From positions 1 to 10,704 of the forward strand of contig LGRX02012882.1 of NCBI GenBank assembly GCA_001247695.2: a DNA stretch of 10,704 nucleotides, read 5' to 3'. This document shows, piece by piece, positions 1 through 7,635 of the stretch. A program made the position numbers and the translations under genes. The notes under the pieces were generated by a model that worked only from the letters and a program-made list of their open reading frames with translations, was not told the origin of the DNA and searched no databases. How positions within the stretch are numbered: position 1 is the first letter of the stretch; each line of letters opens with the position of its first letter. This stretch comes from Cymbomonas tetramitiformis (lineage: Eukaryota; Chlorophyta; Pyramimonadophyceae; Pyramimonadales; Pyramimonadaceae).

Positions 1-610
1 GCTTGTGAGATTGACACATCTGTATTTGCTTCACATCGGCCGTGTTTTGCTCTCATTCTGCACCACAACGCCTTGCATACGGGCACGCGCAGGTATACGT
101 CTCACCGGGCGGAAACTAGAATGTTGCTATGCAAATCGTAGCAGAACCTGTGCGTATGCAAGCTTGATTAGCTCCGGACTTAGCAGTGTTCACTTTACAG
201 TATAACGTCTTCATGTTTATGTGTATATTTATACCAACAAGACGTGACTGGCACTGTTAACCTTCTGGGAATTATTTATTATACTTATGCCATCCATACG
301 TGCTGGTATATATCGCGGCACATTTTTTAGCATCTTGTCTGTGGCACTCATCGCCTGTATATTTATAATGCCTGATTGGGTTCCGCATAAACAACGTGCA
401 CCCAAACGGCGTTACGATGATTTACATCAGGGAGGAAGAAGAAATGGAACTCAATATAGTCAGGTATAAGACTTTTCGACGATTGTTCTTATTATACCGT
501 GCTGGGATGCCCATCATACATGTACCATTTATGTCACGCTGTATAATTCTATTTCGTGATTTGCTGAATCCCTATCCAGCGAGGGCGCATCTCTATAATT
601 ATACAAAAAC
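1..610. other. unassigned sequence, no supported gene
   Basis: I see no gene, transposon end or tandem repeat here that I can support. The short open frames (60 to 84 codons) have no recognisable domain, overlap one another in different frames and lack family-like composition. The stretch is not part of the duplication seen further right. It could be unique intergenic or intronic sequence, or an old repeat that cannot be recognised from a single copy. Confidence 0.5.
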
Positions 611-670
611 ACCATCTCCGTTCGCCATTTTCTTTATTTGCTATGTATGAGGAAAGCGAACGGAGATGGT
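611..670. repeat. 15-bp perfect inverted repeat (stem-loop)
   Basis: The left arm is 611-625 (accatctccgttcgc) and its exact reverse complement is 656-670, with a 30-nt spacer. Past the perfect stem, a short T-rich run can pair weakly with A-rich sequence across the spacer. The right arm stops four bases before the CAG tract of a satellite fragment. It could be the end of a small foldback element, a hairpin transcript or a rearrangement scar. No target duplication is visible, so I call it only an inverted repeat. Confidence 0.8.
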
Positions 671-746
671 CATTCAGCAGCAGCAAAGCTCACATCCCAA
701 CGGGCGACGAAGACCGACAGCCTGATCCGACGATCGCCAAACGAAA
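671..746 (+). repeat. diverged, truncated CAG satellite unit (copy 0)
   Basis: Three CAG triplets starting at 675 are followed by CAAAGCT and then a close match to the first part of the satellite units at 4217-5866: a block like atcccaacgggcgacg, and later cgatcgcca. After about 746 the similarity is lost in a GC-rich stretch with loose AGCGCCA/AGCGTCA reiterations (about 750-825). This is an orphan fragment of the satellite, just left of copy A of the duplication. Confidence 0.75.
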
Positions 747-1143
747 ACGCCGCAGCGACCCCAAGCGCCAACGCCATCACCAGCGCAAGCGTCATCGCAG
801 AGCGTGAGCGCTAGCGCCATCGCGTATAAATGGACAATCTTTCTTGCAGTCGACGGAACGCATTGATCACGCAGATGAACGATGATGCGAAATAACGCAT
901 ATGTATGTTTGATCGCATGTGTCCTCATTCAGTATGTAAGAACTGCATGCATGCGATTGTGCGCGCCACATAAGTGCATGCATGCTGCGCATCGGCATGT
1001 ACCCGCGCGCGTGTGCGTTGACTGTGAGCATGCTCTCGCAGTGGCAACGATAATGTATTTCCGTTGCCAACACGTTTGCGGTATTGTAGCGCGCGTACGA
1101 AGAGCGGCAGCCAATTTATCATGCAAGTTGCTGTAATAGAAAG

Positions 1144-1159
1144 GTGTGTGTGTGTGTTT
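1144..1159. repeat. (GT)n microsatellite, copy A
   Basis: A run of about eight GT dinucleotides. The equivalent run in copy B is near 6377-6390 and is slightly shorter. Confidence 0.85.
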
Positions 1160-1576
1160 GCACAGGGTCATGATGGCGGAGGTCGATGAGACGTCATTCG
1201 TGCTTCGATTTACAATGCTGCGACCGATCGAAGTAGCGCGAGGTTTGATGCACGTTCATGGCGGTGAAATGCACTTTTATGTATATATGATATAAGAAGC
1301 GCTTGCCCATTAATATCGCCACACGTGAAGGCAGCCAACCATGCATAGGCTCGCGCCAGCCGCGAGTGGGAATTGCAAATGTCACTCAGTCGAATGATGA
1401 ATTATAACGAGCAAGTAGTGTATGCATGTAGCCGCAGTCAGGTATCATTCCGATGGTTACATGTTGGATATTCACACGCATGCATTATCAACACCCACCA
1501 TTCACACAGGAATGCACTACGGGCACATCAATATATGTGACAAATCATGGAAGCAAAGTAGCTCTTGCTTCTCTCT

Positions 1577-1602
1577 CACACACGAACACACACACACACA
1601 TC
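1577..1602. repeat. (CA)n microsatellite, copy A
   Basis: An interrupted CA run (cacacacgaa, then cacacacacaca). The copy B equivalent near 6810-6832 is shorter by a few repeats, as expected of slippage after the duplication. Confidence 0.85.
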
Positions 1603-1700
1603 ACATACTCAGCACTAAGCACTAAGTTACACACCACGGAGAGCATCATATATATCACGCCCTGCACATGCACGTTGATGCGTTTATCGGATGATGAAGG

Positions 1701-1759
1701 AGGACGATGTCCACGAGACTCGCACAAGTTCTTGGTCTGGGTTCGATCCCCGGCGTCCT
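1701..1759 (+). other. tRNA-like remnant with B-box/T-arm (copy A)
   Basis: A good T-arm is visible: stem ctggg (1737-1741), seven-base loop ttcgatc (1742-1748) and stem cccgg (1749-1753). The promoter-like B box is gggttcgatcccc. The flanking aggacg (1701-1706) and cgtcct (1754-1759) can form a 6-bp acceptor-like stem. Only 30 nt lie between the acceptor arm and the T-arm, too few for normal D and anticodon arms, and no A box is present. I therefore do not call a tRNA gene. It may be a decayed tRNA, the head of a tRNA-derived SINE, or a chance B-box. Confidence 0.4.
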
Positions 1760-2273
1760 GCATCAGTAAATATTGCTTTATTCGCACGTTTTCCGGCTGG
1801 ATACACAATTACGCATGCACAATCATATAATAATCCGCATACACAGCCAATCATTTGCGTCTCGGCATAATGTGATATTTTTTATTCGCAAGGGTAATTG
1901 TTGAAGATTGCATTCGATATACACATCAGCCTATTTGCGCACAGTTTGTGCAGCATGCAGTCATAATGAGATTTTCACATTGTCAAAATTTAAAGTACTA
2001 CTAATATGATGATCATAGTAGTATGCCATGCGTGCTAGATGCCAACTGCCGCAATGCTACAAAGTACAAACGTGCCCCCCTTTGCTGTTCGTCCTAAAAC
2101 ACAAATGCCAGCTCAAGATGGGCACAATAATTCTATGCATGTGCAAGGGGTATCAATGGACATCAGATTATGCAGTGCTCGCCTCAAGCACCACCTTAGT
2201 CACTGTCTCGGCTTGTGCTCCAAATTATTGATGAATATCAGCGAGTGCGTTGTGAGTGCATACGCCCGTTGAT

Positions 2274-2335
2274 GCACACACGCACACGCATTAAGCACAC
2301 ACGCACGCGCGTGCGACACACACATACACACACAT
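2274..2335. repeat. CA/CG-rich simple repeat, copy A
   Basis: An alternating purine-pyrimidine tract of cacacgcacacgcac units with a central acgcacgcgcgtgcg block. Such tracts can adopt Z-DNA. Its counterpart in copy B is 7497-7558, with small differences. Confidence 0.8.
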
Positions 2336-2380
2336 AATAAAGTGAATGAGCTAATAATGCGCATGCCAATCAAAGCTAGA

Positions 2381-2430
2381 CGTATATATACATATATATA
2401 TATACAACGTTGTATATATATATATATATG
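2381..2430. repeat. palindromic TA microsatellite (uninterrupted site, copy A)
   Basis: A TA run is interrupted by acaacgttgt (2404-2413), itself a perfect palindrome, so the tract is nearly self-complementary. In copy B the same tract is split by about 570 bp of unrelated sequence and flanked on both sides by acaacgttgt within TA repeats. Copy A therefore represents the state before that insertion. Confidence 0.8.
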
Positions 2431-2720
2431 GGGACTTCAATGCAGCCGATTTCCCTCTCGAATTTCACGGTGTGCGCTCGAGCACCAACGTGTGATATTT
2501 TCATAATATACTTGCAGTGTAACACTGGCTGAGCTTCCAACGTGGCTGCACACTTTCTTTTTTGGCTAGGATGTGTGGGTGCGGTATATAGTCATGCCCT
2601 GATCTATTCCCACAAGCATGTTTCTCACATCCACTGGATTGATGGTGGGTCTGCTTTTGTCAGCGGGCAACGTGTGCATGCTACATGCAACATGCATATC
2701 GATTGTCAAAGTGGCAAGAA

Positions 2721-2784
2721 TGTGTGTGTGCGCGTGCGCTTGCAGTCGCGAGTGTGCGTGCTTAGTGTGTGTGTGTATGAGTTG
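2721..2784. repeat. TG/CG-rich simple repeat, copy A
   Basis: An alternating tgtgtgtgcgcgtgcg-type tract. The counterpart is about 8585-8642 in copy B, with small length differences. Open frames running through it on both strands encode low-complexity C/V/R or H/T strings and are not credible genes. Confidence 0.75.
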
Positions 2785-2904
2785 TGTTTGGATGCGTGTG
2801 CAAGTATGTAATTATGCGCGTGCATGAGTGTGGCTTTTCCTTGGACCGACTCCTTTGGCACACCGTAGCCGCAGAAGATCAATTGCACTATGTACCCACA
2901 CCGG

Positions 2905-3003
2905 GGATCAAAGCATTCAGCCATGATTGTGTGTGTGTGAAAGAGAGTGAGCATGTGTATCGCATGTATGCAAAATGGGCATGTGCACCACCAACTCATG
3001 TAT
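2905..3003. other. segment present in copy A only (about 98 bp indel)
   Basis: After cacaccgg both copies resume at tgagcctccattattttt, but copy A carries about 98 extra bases with a short TG run and gaaagagagtgagc. In copy B the join is at about 8767. No terminal repeats or clear target duplication bracket it, so a deletion from copy B is at least as likely as an insertion into copy A. Confidence 0.7.
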
Positions 3004-3084
3004 AGTGAGCCTCCATTATTTTTCACATGATGTTCGCCCCCACCTAAGCAATTGCCACAAGCTGACGGACATCGCCATACATGT

Positions 3085-3108
3085 GTAGCAGAAAAGTAAC
3101 TCTGCTAC
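3085..3108. repeat. short hairpin holding the empty TA insertion site
   Basis: GTAGCAGA (3085-3092) and TCTGCTAC (3101-3108) form an 8-bp perfect stem with an 8-nt loop. The TA at 3086-3087, inside the left arm, is where the 832-bp transposon is inserted in copy B, so this is the pre-insertion allele of that site. Confidence 0.85.
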
Positions 3109-3448
3109 GAGGGTCATATATTGCTTGCTCAGACTTCAGCTAACACTCCAAGAGGTTGTTGACATCAACATTATCCACATCAACATGTATAACGCTCCAT
3201 ATATTCTTCACGATTTGTTGCAGACATGTCTCATCAATTAGGCAATCTTAGTATTGATTATGCAGTTAGCGCTAATTGCGCGCAGCGCGCCGCGATGTTG
3301 ATGTATTGATCGGTGCGTGAGCATTTACATTCTGCACATTCAACAGATTGTTTTCGATGCCATGCATGTGCAAATGCTAAATAGTATGTAAGATATGTAT
3401 GCAAGAGTGTTTGCTTATTCGACTACACGTGTATCTACACTACAATTG

Positions 3449-3743
3449 CCAAGCGTAAGCAACGTGCGAAAGCTAAGAAACCGTTCGTACTAGAAAATAA
3501 GTAATCATAGTAACTATTTGTGTCCCTGATAATCATATTGGATAGCCAAACCTTGCTCCGCCATTCAATATTTGCAGCTAGCTTACATTACATGTACGCC
3601 ACCACCATATATCATATCTAGCTATATAACACATTTAATATCTCACATCCCAAATCATATTGCCGTACATACATAACAACCGCCCAACTGATAACTAATG
3701 AATACCTGAACGAAAGGGATATATCATCATCCATACACCGCCA
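3449..3743 (+). repeat. 295-bp tandem unit 1 (copy A)
   Basis: Starts ccaagcgtaagcaacg and is followed directly by a second, clearly diverged unit starting ccaagcgcaaccaacacg. Shared blocks in order include ccaaaccttgctccgccat, acatgtacgcc, atatcatatct, catataacacat-like sequence, tctcacat, and cataacaaccgcccaac. No coding frame is apparent. The equivalent pair in copy B has the same 295-bp period. Confidence 0.85.
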
Positions 3744-4012
3744 CCAAGCGCAACCAACACGCGAACGCTAGGGAAAAGTTTGCACTAGAAAGTAAGTATC
3801 ATTATAGTAACTAGCTATGTCGCCTTGGTAATCATATTGGACGTCCAAACCTTGCTCCGCCATCCTCTATTTGTAACTAGCGTATACTACATGTACGCCG
3901 CCGACATAATTATATCATATCTAACCATATAACACATATAATGTCTCACATTGCAAATCATACCGCCGTGCATAACAACCGCCCAACCAATAGCTAATGA
4001 ACAATATATTGA
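3744..4012 (+). repeat. 295-bp tandem unit 2 (copy A), slightly shorter
   Basis: The second unit of the tandem pair, matching unit 1 up to aactaatgaa-like sequence near 4000 and then changing to caatatattgaaccgatt. It differs from unit 1 far more than from its own counterpart in copy B (10341-10608). The unit duplication is therefore older than the segmental duplication. Confidence 0.85.
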
Positions 4013-4032
4013 ACCGATTGAATTGTCGGATG

Positions 4033-4072
4033 GCCTAGTGGAGATCTCATCTTTGAGATCGACCGGGCCTAG
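4033..4072 (+). repeat. GCCTAG-flanked hairpin module H0 (left edge of array)
   Basis: GCCTAG (4033-4038), a 7-bp stem gatctca/tgagatc with loop tctt (4043-4060), then gaccggGCCTAG (second GCCTAG 4067-4072). The same architecture and spacing recur five more times in the window with different stem bases. The left part, tggcctagtgg, also matches the A-box pattern of tRNA-type Pol III promoters, but no B-box follows at the usual distance. Confidence 0.85.
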
Positions 4073-4215
4073 ACCTCTGACCTTTATCGTCTTGGCAAGA
4101 AGTAAATTACCTTACCTTACCTACCTCTGACCTTTATAATCTTCACCCAAACCAAATTACCTTACCTTACCTACCTCTGACCTTTATAATCTTCACCCAA
4201 ACCAAATTACCTTAC
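4073..4215 (+). repeat. 50-bp tandem repeat with TTACC runs
   Basis: Two perfect 50-bp units (4104-4153 and 4154-4203) start aaattaccttaccttacc and continue through acctctgacctttataatc to cttcacccaaacc. A truncated third start is at 4204-4215, and a diverged partial unit sits upstream (4073-4103, acctctgacctttatcgtc). The block joins the hairpin module H0 to the first CAG unit. The last 34 bases of the window (10671-10704) enter the same repeat in copy B. Confidence 0.9.
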
Positions 4216-4216
4216 T

Positions 4217-4224
4217 TAGTCAAT

Positions 4225-4260
<36 letters not shown>

Positions 4261-4547
4261 AGCTCGAATCCCAACGAACGACGCAGTCGAATTAACGATC
4301 TGACGATCGCCAGACGCTAACGATGACAGTGCCACAACAGTCGCGTGTATGTACCACGACGCCACCCACGCGTTATGGCATGGCATGCTGGGAAGCAAAA
4401 AGCAAAGCACTGTCGCGCACATGATCCTGCGGTCATATGATGTAATGGCGATATCCATGTTAACATCGCATGGTAATTAATCGCGCTGTCCAAAACGATC
4501 GACGCCTAGTGGAGATCGCATATTTGTGATCGACAGCGCCTAGTACT
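4217..4547 (+). repeat. CAG satellite unit U1 (331 bp)
   Basis: Starts tagtcaatcag, with 11 CAG triplets (4225-4257), then CAAAGCTCGAATCCCAACG and a body with acgatcgcc, acgatgacagtgccac, acgccacccacgcgttatgg and aagcaaaaagcaaagcactg. It carries the subtype marker tgtatgtaccacgac and ends with hairpin module H1: GCCTAG 4504-4509, stem-loop 4514-4531, GCCTAG 4538-4543. Minus-strand frames through CTG give poly-Leu or poly-Cys and are not treated as genes. Confidence 0.92.
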
Positions 4548-4864
4548 TAGTCAATCAGCAGCAGCAGCAGCAGCAAAGCTCGAATCCCAACGGGCGACGC
4601 AGTCGAATTTTCGAGCTCACGATCGCCAGACGCTAACGATGACAGTGCCACAACAGTCGCGTACATTTATCGCGACGCCACCCACGCGTTATGGCATGGC
4701 ATGCTGGGAAGCAAAAAGCAAAGCACTGTCGCGCACATGATCCTGCGGTCAGATGATGTAATGGCGATATCCATGTTAACATCGCATGGTGATTAATCGC
4801 GCTGTCCAAAAAGATCGACGCCTAGTGGAGATCGCATATTTGTGATCGACAGCGCCTAGTACCT
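4548..4864 (+). repeat. CAG satellite unit U2 (317 bp)
   Basis: Same layout as U1 with 6 CAG triplets (4555-4572). It has subtype markers gtcgaattttcgagctc and tacatttatcgcgac. In U1 and U3 the second marker is tgtatgtaccacgac. It ends with hairpin module H2: GCCTAG 4820-4825, stem-loop 4830-4847, GCCTAG 4854-4859. Confidence 0.92.
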
Positions 4865-4872
4865 TAGTCAAT

Positions 4873-4905
<33 letters not shown>

Positions 4906-5207
4906 AGCTCGAATCCCAACGGGCGATACAGTCGAATGTTCCATCTCACGATCGCCAGACGCCAACGATGACAGTGCCACAACAGTCGCGTGTATGTACC
5001 ACGACGCCACCCACGCGTTATGGCATGGCATGCTGGGAAGCAAAAAGCAAAGCACTGCCGCGCACATGATCCTGCGGTCAGATCATGTAATGGCGATATC
5101 CATGTTAACATCGCATGGTAATTAATCGCGCTGTCCAAAAAGATCGACGCCTAGTGGAGATCGCATATTTGTGATCGACAGCGCCTAGTACCTTACTTAC
5201 CTTACCT
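4865..5207 (+). repeat. CAG satellite unit U3 (343 bp)
   Basis: Ten CAG triplets (4873-4902). It shares the subtype marker tgtatgtaccacgac and the ggtaattaatcgcg block with U1 rather than with U2. Module H3 is present (GCCTAG 5149-5154, stem-loop 5159-5176, GCCTAG 5183-5188), followed by a short ttacttaccttacctt spacer resembling the 50-bp repeat. Confidence 0.92.
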
Positions 5208-5650
5208 TAGTCAATCAGCAGCAGCAGCAAAGCTCCAATCCCAACGGGCGATGCAGTCGAATTTTCGATCTCACGATCGCCAGACGCCAACGATGACAGT
5301 GCCACTGCAGTCGCGTACATTTATCGCGACGCCACCCACGCGTTATGGCATGGCATGCTGGGAAGCAAAAAGCAAAGCACTGTCGCGCACATGATCGTAC
5401 GGTCAGATAGTGTAATGGCGAAAATGATTTAAACATCGCATGACCGACGCGATGTTCCGGAATCAGATAGATTCGCTTTTACATCGCATAGCAGACGCGA
5501 GGATCGAGAAATGTCAAATCATTAATGGAATGGCAGACTCGATGTTCATGTTCGGATCTCTCGAGTGTGCCACGTCGGCAAGATAAATAATCCCATCCAC
5601 CGTCAGATGCGCCTAGTGGAGATCTTAATTTAAGATCGACCGGGCCTAGA
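5208..5650 (+). repeat. CAG satellite unit U4 with degenerate right part
   Basis: Four CAG triplets (5215-5226). It shares gtcgaattttcgatctc and tacatttatcgcgac with U2. Similarity to the other units is good to about 5420, weakens through gtaatggcg and aacatcgcatg, and then gives way to a private region. The unit closes with hairpin module H4 (GCCTAG 5611-5616, stem-loop 5621-5637, GCCTAG 5644-5649). H4 carries the GACCGGGCCTAG form seen in H0, not the GACAGCGCCTAG form of interior units. Confidence 0.85.
5433..5550 (+). repeat. degenerate repeats with GACGCGATG-like core
   Basis: Inside U4, three related segments occur: catgaccgacgcgatgttc (about 5439), catagcagacgcgaggatc (about 5487) and tggcagactcgatgttc (5531), spaced about 49 and 42 bp apart. 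ACATCGC (5433-5439) and GCGATGT (5449-5455) also form a 7-bp stem. The segments look derived from the aacatcgcatgg block of the satellite units. Confidence 0.5.
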
Positions 5651-5675
5651 ATAAACTAAACTTGGCCTATGCCAC

Positions 5676-5866
5676 GTCAATCAGCAGCAGCAGCAGCAGC
5701 AAAGCTCAAATCGCAACGGGCGTCACAGACGACTTTCGATCTCACGATCGCCAGACGCTAACGATGGCAGTGCCGCTGCATTCGCGTGCATTTACCGCGA
5801 CGCTACCCACGCGTTATGGCATCGCATGTCGAGACGCACATATTAAGCACTGTCGCACACATGATC
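5676..5866 (+). repeat. CAG satellite unit U5, truncated and diverged
   Basis: Six CAG triplets (5682-5699), CAAAGCTCAAATCGCAACGGG, then recognisable blocks (ctcacgatcgccagacgctaa, gcatttaccgcgac, acccacgcgttatggcat, cacatgatc). Matching ends at about 5866, with no hairpin module after it. Its marker form is closest to U2/U4. It forms the right edge of the array, just before copy B. Confidence 0.85.
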
Positions 5867-6139
5867 GGATCGCTCCGGGGAGGACTTAAAATGCCAGAAC
5901 ATATTTGATACTCAGCATTATTCGACGGTTCCACTCGCTGCACGCACAGCTCAACAGCGGAGCGCTGATTTTTGAACGTGGCTTTTTATGTGTACAATGC
6001 CCACATAGGTTGCATGCTGTTATTTTGTGTGTTTCGTTTTTGGGACGCGTTGCGCGCATGAGCATGGATGCGCGCGCGCATGCTTGTTTTCGATATAATT
6101 CGTCGTTTTGGTCACGACGTGCGCAAAATAAGTCGTTGC
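5867..6139. other. unassigned spacer between array and copy B
   Basis: Sequence with several gcgcgc/gcatgc runs near 6050-6085. I found no match to the stretch left of copy A beyond a faint resemblance in the last 20-30 bases, and no transposon ends. Overlapping short frames on both strands (the longest, on the minus strand, runs into copy B) have no recognisable domains. Confidence 0.5.
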
Positions 6140-6932
6140 TTTGATCGCATGTGTCCTCATTCAGTATGTAAGAACTGCATGCATGCGATTGTGCGCGCTC
6201 CGCCACATAAGTGCATGTTGCGCATCGGCATGTACCCGCGCGCGTGTGCGTTGACTGTGAGCATGCTCTCGCAGTGGCAACGATAATGTATTTCCGTTGC
6301 CAACACGTTTGCGGTATTGTAGCGCGCGTACGAAGAGCGGCAGCCAATTTATCATGCAAGTTGCTGTAATAGAAAGGTGTGTGTGTGTGTTTGGCACAGG
6401 GTCATGATGGCGGAGGTCGATGAGACGTCATTCGTGCTTCGATTTACAATGCTGCGACCGATCGAAGTAGCGCGAGGTTTGATGCACGTTCATGGCGGTG
6501 AAATGCACTTTTATGTATATATGAAATAAGAAGCGCTTGCCCATTAATATCGCCACACGTGAAGGCAGCCAACCACGCATAGGCTCGCGCCAGCCGTGAG
6601 TGGGAATTGCAAATGTCACTCAGTCGAATGATGAATTATAACGAGCAAGTAGTGTATGCATGTAGCCGCAGTCAGGTATCATTCCGATGGTTACATGTTG
6701 GATAATCACACGCATGCATTATCAACACCCACCATTCACACAGGAATGCACTACGGGCACATCAATATATGTGCCAAATCATGGAAGCAAAGTAGCTCTT
6801 GCTTCTCTCTCACACACGAACACACACACACATCACATACTCAGCACTAAGCACTAAGTTACACACCACGGAGAGCATCATATATATCACGCCCTGCACA
6901 TGCACGTTGATGCGTTTATCAGATGATGAAGG

Positions 6933-6991
6933 AGGACGATGTCCACGAGACTCGCACAAGTTCTTGGTCTGGGTTCGATCCCCGGCGTCCT
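6933..6991 (+). other. tRNA-like remnant with B-box/T-arm (copy B)
   Basis: Counterpart of 1701-1759, with the same T-arm (ctggg, ttcgatc, cccgg), the same aggacg/cgtcct stem and the same short 30-nt interior. The substitution atcgg to atcag lies just upstream. As in copy A, it cannot fold as a normal tRNA. Confidence 0.4.
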
Positions 6992-7496
6992 GCATCAGTA
7001 AATATTGCTTTATTCGCACGTTTTCCGGCTGGATACACAATTACGCATGCACAATCATATAATAATCCGCATACACAGCCAATCATTTGCGTCTCGGCAT
7101 AATGTGATATTTTTCATTCGCAAGGGTAATTGTTAAAGATTGCATTCGATATACGCATCAGCCTATTTGCGCACAGTTTGTGCAGCATGCAGTCATAATG
7201 AGATTTTCACATTGTCAAAATTTTAAAGTACTAATATGATGATCATAGTAGTATGCCATGCGTGCTAGATGCCAACTGCCGCAGTGCTACAAACGTGCCC
7301 CCCTTTGCTATTCGTCCCAAAACACAAATGCCAGCTCAAGATGGGCACAATAATTCTATGTATGTGCAAGGGGTATCAATGGACATCAGATTATGCAGTG
7401 CTCGCCTCAAGCACCACCTTAGTCACTGTCTCGGCTTGTGCTCAAAATTATTGATGAATATCAGCGAGTGCGTTGTGAGTGCATACGCCCGTTGAT

Positions 7497-7558
7497 GCAC
7501 ACACGCACACGCACTAAGCACACACGCACGCGCGCGCGACACACACATACACACACAT
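7497..7558. repeat. CA/CG-rich simple repeat, copy B
   Basis: Counterpart of 2274-2335. The centre here reads acgcgcgcgcgac instead of acgcgcgtgcgac, a typical microsatellite-type change. Confidence 0.8.
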
Positions 7559-7600
7559 AATAAAGTGAACGAGCTAATGCGCATGCCAATCAAAGCTAGA

Positions 7601-7635
7601 CGTATATATATATATATACAACGTTGTATATATAT
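7601..7635. repeat. TA palindrome, left flank of insertion
   Basis: cgtatatatatatatata, then acaacgttgt (7618-7627), then tatatata. It corresponds to the left two-thirds of the copy A tract and is cut off at 7635, where unrelated sequence begins. Confidence 0.8.

Larger units (their letters stand above)
908..4140 (+). repeat. segmental duplication, copy A
   Basis: From tttgatcgcatgtgtcc at 908 this block matches copy B (from 6140) in the same orientation and order, with only scattered substitutions and small indels by eye. Matching landmarks include the TG run near 1144, the tRNA-like stretch at 1701-1759, the CA/CG-rich tract at 2274-2335, the TA palindrome at 2381-2430, the paired 295-bp units and the GCCTAG hairpin at 4033. 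Weak similarity may extend a few tens of bases left of 908. Copy A lacks the two insertions of copy B and has about 98 bp that copy B lacks. Open frames shared by the copies are explained by recent duplication and are not evidence of coding. Confidence 0.93.

Noticed and set aside
823..860. TATAAAT followed by tttcttgcag as a possible core promoter or 3' splice site
   Set aside because: There is no supported exon or downstream gene, and both motifs are common by chance.
1545..1808. Minus-strand frame (87 codons) repeated almost unchanged in copy B at 6810-7040
   Set aside because: It is identical because the DNA was recently duplicated. It reads through the tRNA-like stretch and a CA run, and has no domain signal.
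2706..3026. Longer minus-strand frame through the TG-rich tract and its relative at 8545-8970
   Set aside because: Low-complexity His/Thr-rich translation of a microsatellite. The two copies are disrupted differently by indels, and the copy B version runs into the transposon.
4033..5188. Regularly recurring short repeats resembling a CRISPR array
   Set aside because: The intervals are about 315-330 bp of conserved satellite, not short unique spacers, and the setting is eukaryotic.
4216..5436. Minus-strand open frames ending in poly-Leu or poly-Cys (through CTG repeats) in satellite units U1, U3 and U4
   Set aside because: They run through a tandem satellite and a microsatellite. The leucine-type frame is broken by a stop in U2 (cgataaatg in the reverse reading), and the cysteine-type frame meets tag where a unit has cgctaacg. 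Conservation follows the repeat, not a protein.
5886..6359. 157-codon minus-strand frame before and into copy B
   Set aside because: The right half is duplicated non-coding sequence that is also open in another frame. The translation is rich in Cys, Arg and His from CA/GC-rich DNA, and no family is recognised.
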